The notes beneath the pieces were generated by a model, which ran no database searches, was not told the origin of the DNA, and saw only the letters and a program-made list of their open reading frames with translations. This document shows positions 29,515 through 30,045 of a stretch of DNA of 30,045 bases, piece after piece. The stretch's first letter is position 1. The number at the start of each line of letters is the position of its first letter. The translations under genes were made by a program, and so were the position numbers. The stretch covers positions 1,308,888 to 1,338,932 of the forward strand of contig BFEA01000178.1 in assembly GCA_003427395.1 (NCBI GenBank), read 5' to 3'. The DNA comes from Chara braunii (lineage: Eukaryota; Streptophyta; Charophyceae; Charales; Characeae).

Positions 29515-29580
29515 ATCCGCGGACGTGTCCGCGGGTCCGCATCCGCAGCCGACCTGGTCCGCACCGCGGACCCGATTTGA
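29515..29580. repeat. GTCCGC-rich palindromic patch
   Basis: Contains the perfect palindrome CCGCGGACGTGTCCGCGG (29517-29534) and several more TCCGC words. It is a small CG-rich island beside AT-rich DNA. Confidence 0.7.
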
Positions 29581-29945
29581 CCATAATTTTCCTAAATTAA
29601 ATAATAGGTTAAAATATATATAGATATATATATATATGGGGTTGTAGGAAATTTTAAGCCCTACAACACCATATTTTTGTTTTTGGAATCCGACTTTGCT
29701 TCGGATTTTTAAAAAATCAAAAACTAAATTCCATTTTGAAAAACATTAAAAATATTTATATAAAGAAAAGTTGGATTTTTTTTTGGTCATTTTTTATCAT
29801 CAGATATATGGTCCCTAAGTTCACCTGTATTTTTTAGAAATGAATTTCTGTTTTTTGCAGGGGTATGAGGTGTTTTAGAAAAATAAAGGTACAAAATTTA
29901 AAAATAAATAAACAAAAACATAGAAAAAAAAAAAGGTTTGATTGG
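29581..29945. other. AT-rich DNA, no gene recognised
   Basis: Includes TATATAGATATATATATATAT at about 29615-29636, and A-rich and T-rich runs. No ORF or RNA gene. Confidence 0.5.
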
Positions 29946-29953
29946 TTGATTGA

Positions 29954-29956
<3 letters not shown>

Positions 29957-30023
<67 letters not shown>
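29957..30023. repeat. (GATT)n microsatellite
   Basis: About sixteen GATT units running to a GTGTGT end at the window edge. Confidence 0.97.
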
Positions 30024-30045
30024 GAGTGTGTGTGTTGTGTATGTG

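Overview
The window looks like transposon-dense nuclear DNA from a eukaryote of the green plant lineage. It holds U6 snRNA-derived sequences, tRNA-headed SINEs with A-rich tails, an L1-like LINE, scraps of Ty3/gypsy and Penelope-like reverse transcriptases, TIR elements, a likely intron acceptor, long (CT)n, (AG)n, (GT)n and (GATT)n tracts, and no bacterial gene organisation. A streptophyte alga such as Chara is my best guess from overall style only; confidence in the genus is low. I see no clearly intact host gene.

Layout. 1-2.1 kb: a microsatellite and unrecognised DNA with one weak ORF. 2.1-4.8 kb: a nest of short retroelements, namely three copies of one tRNA-derived SINE (SINE-A), another tRNA-headed SINE (SINE-C), a possible SINE-B, two TTAA-flanked MITEs and two U6 snRNA copies, one with a perfect 15-bp target-site duplication. 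5.4-7.4 kb: GC-rich inverted-repeat elements sharing a GGACCCCACTG end motif; the larger carries an inner 84-bp inverted repeat and two related stem-loops with a paired compensatory change. 8.0-14.6 kb: one nearly complete but decayed LINE on the minus strand (ORF1 with DUF4283-like region and zinc knuckle; ORF2 with endonuclease, reverse transcriptase and zf-RVT), whose ORF1 stop and ORF2 start overlap as ATGA and whose endonuclease is interrupted by a 190-bp Ty3/gypsy pol fragment between 10-bp direct repeats.

15.6-17.4 kb: clusters of short repeated motifs with a TATA box, another MITE and a small non-LTR RT scrap. 18.2-20.3 kb: a diverged duplication; copy 1 carries a 471-bp hairpin-rich insertion with a 9-bp duplication and copy 2 preserves the empty site. 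20.3-23.1 kb: minus-strand decayed coding sequence whose 3' half resembles the N-terminal part of Penelope-like RTs. 23.7-23.9 kb: compound microsatellite. 25.8-26.5 kb: five tandem units of about 147 bp, several of which fold as near-complete hairpins. 27.3-30.0 kb: G-rich minisatellites, (GT)n, a possible SINE-B copy, a 367-bp tandem dimer, an AT-rich tract and (GATT)n.

The genes do not form a pathway. The unifying story is retrotransposition: an L1-like LINE family is the plausible source of machinery for the SINEs, the U6 copies and perhaps the gypsy-derived insert, with MITEs and foldback elements nested on top. Assignments to families rest on motif recognition by eye, not on searches.
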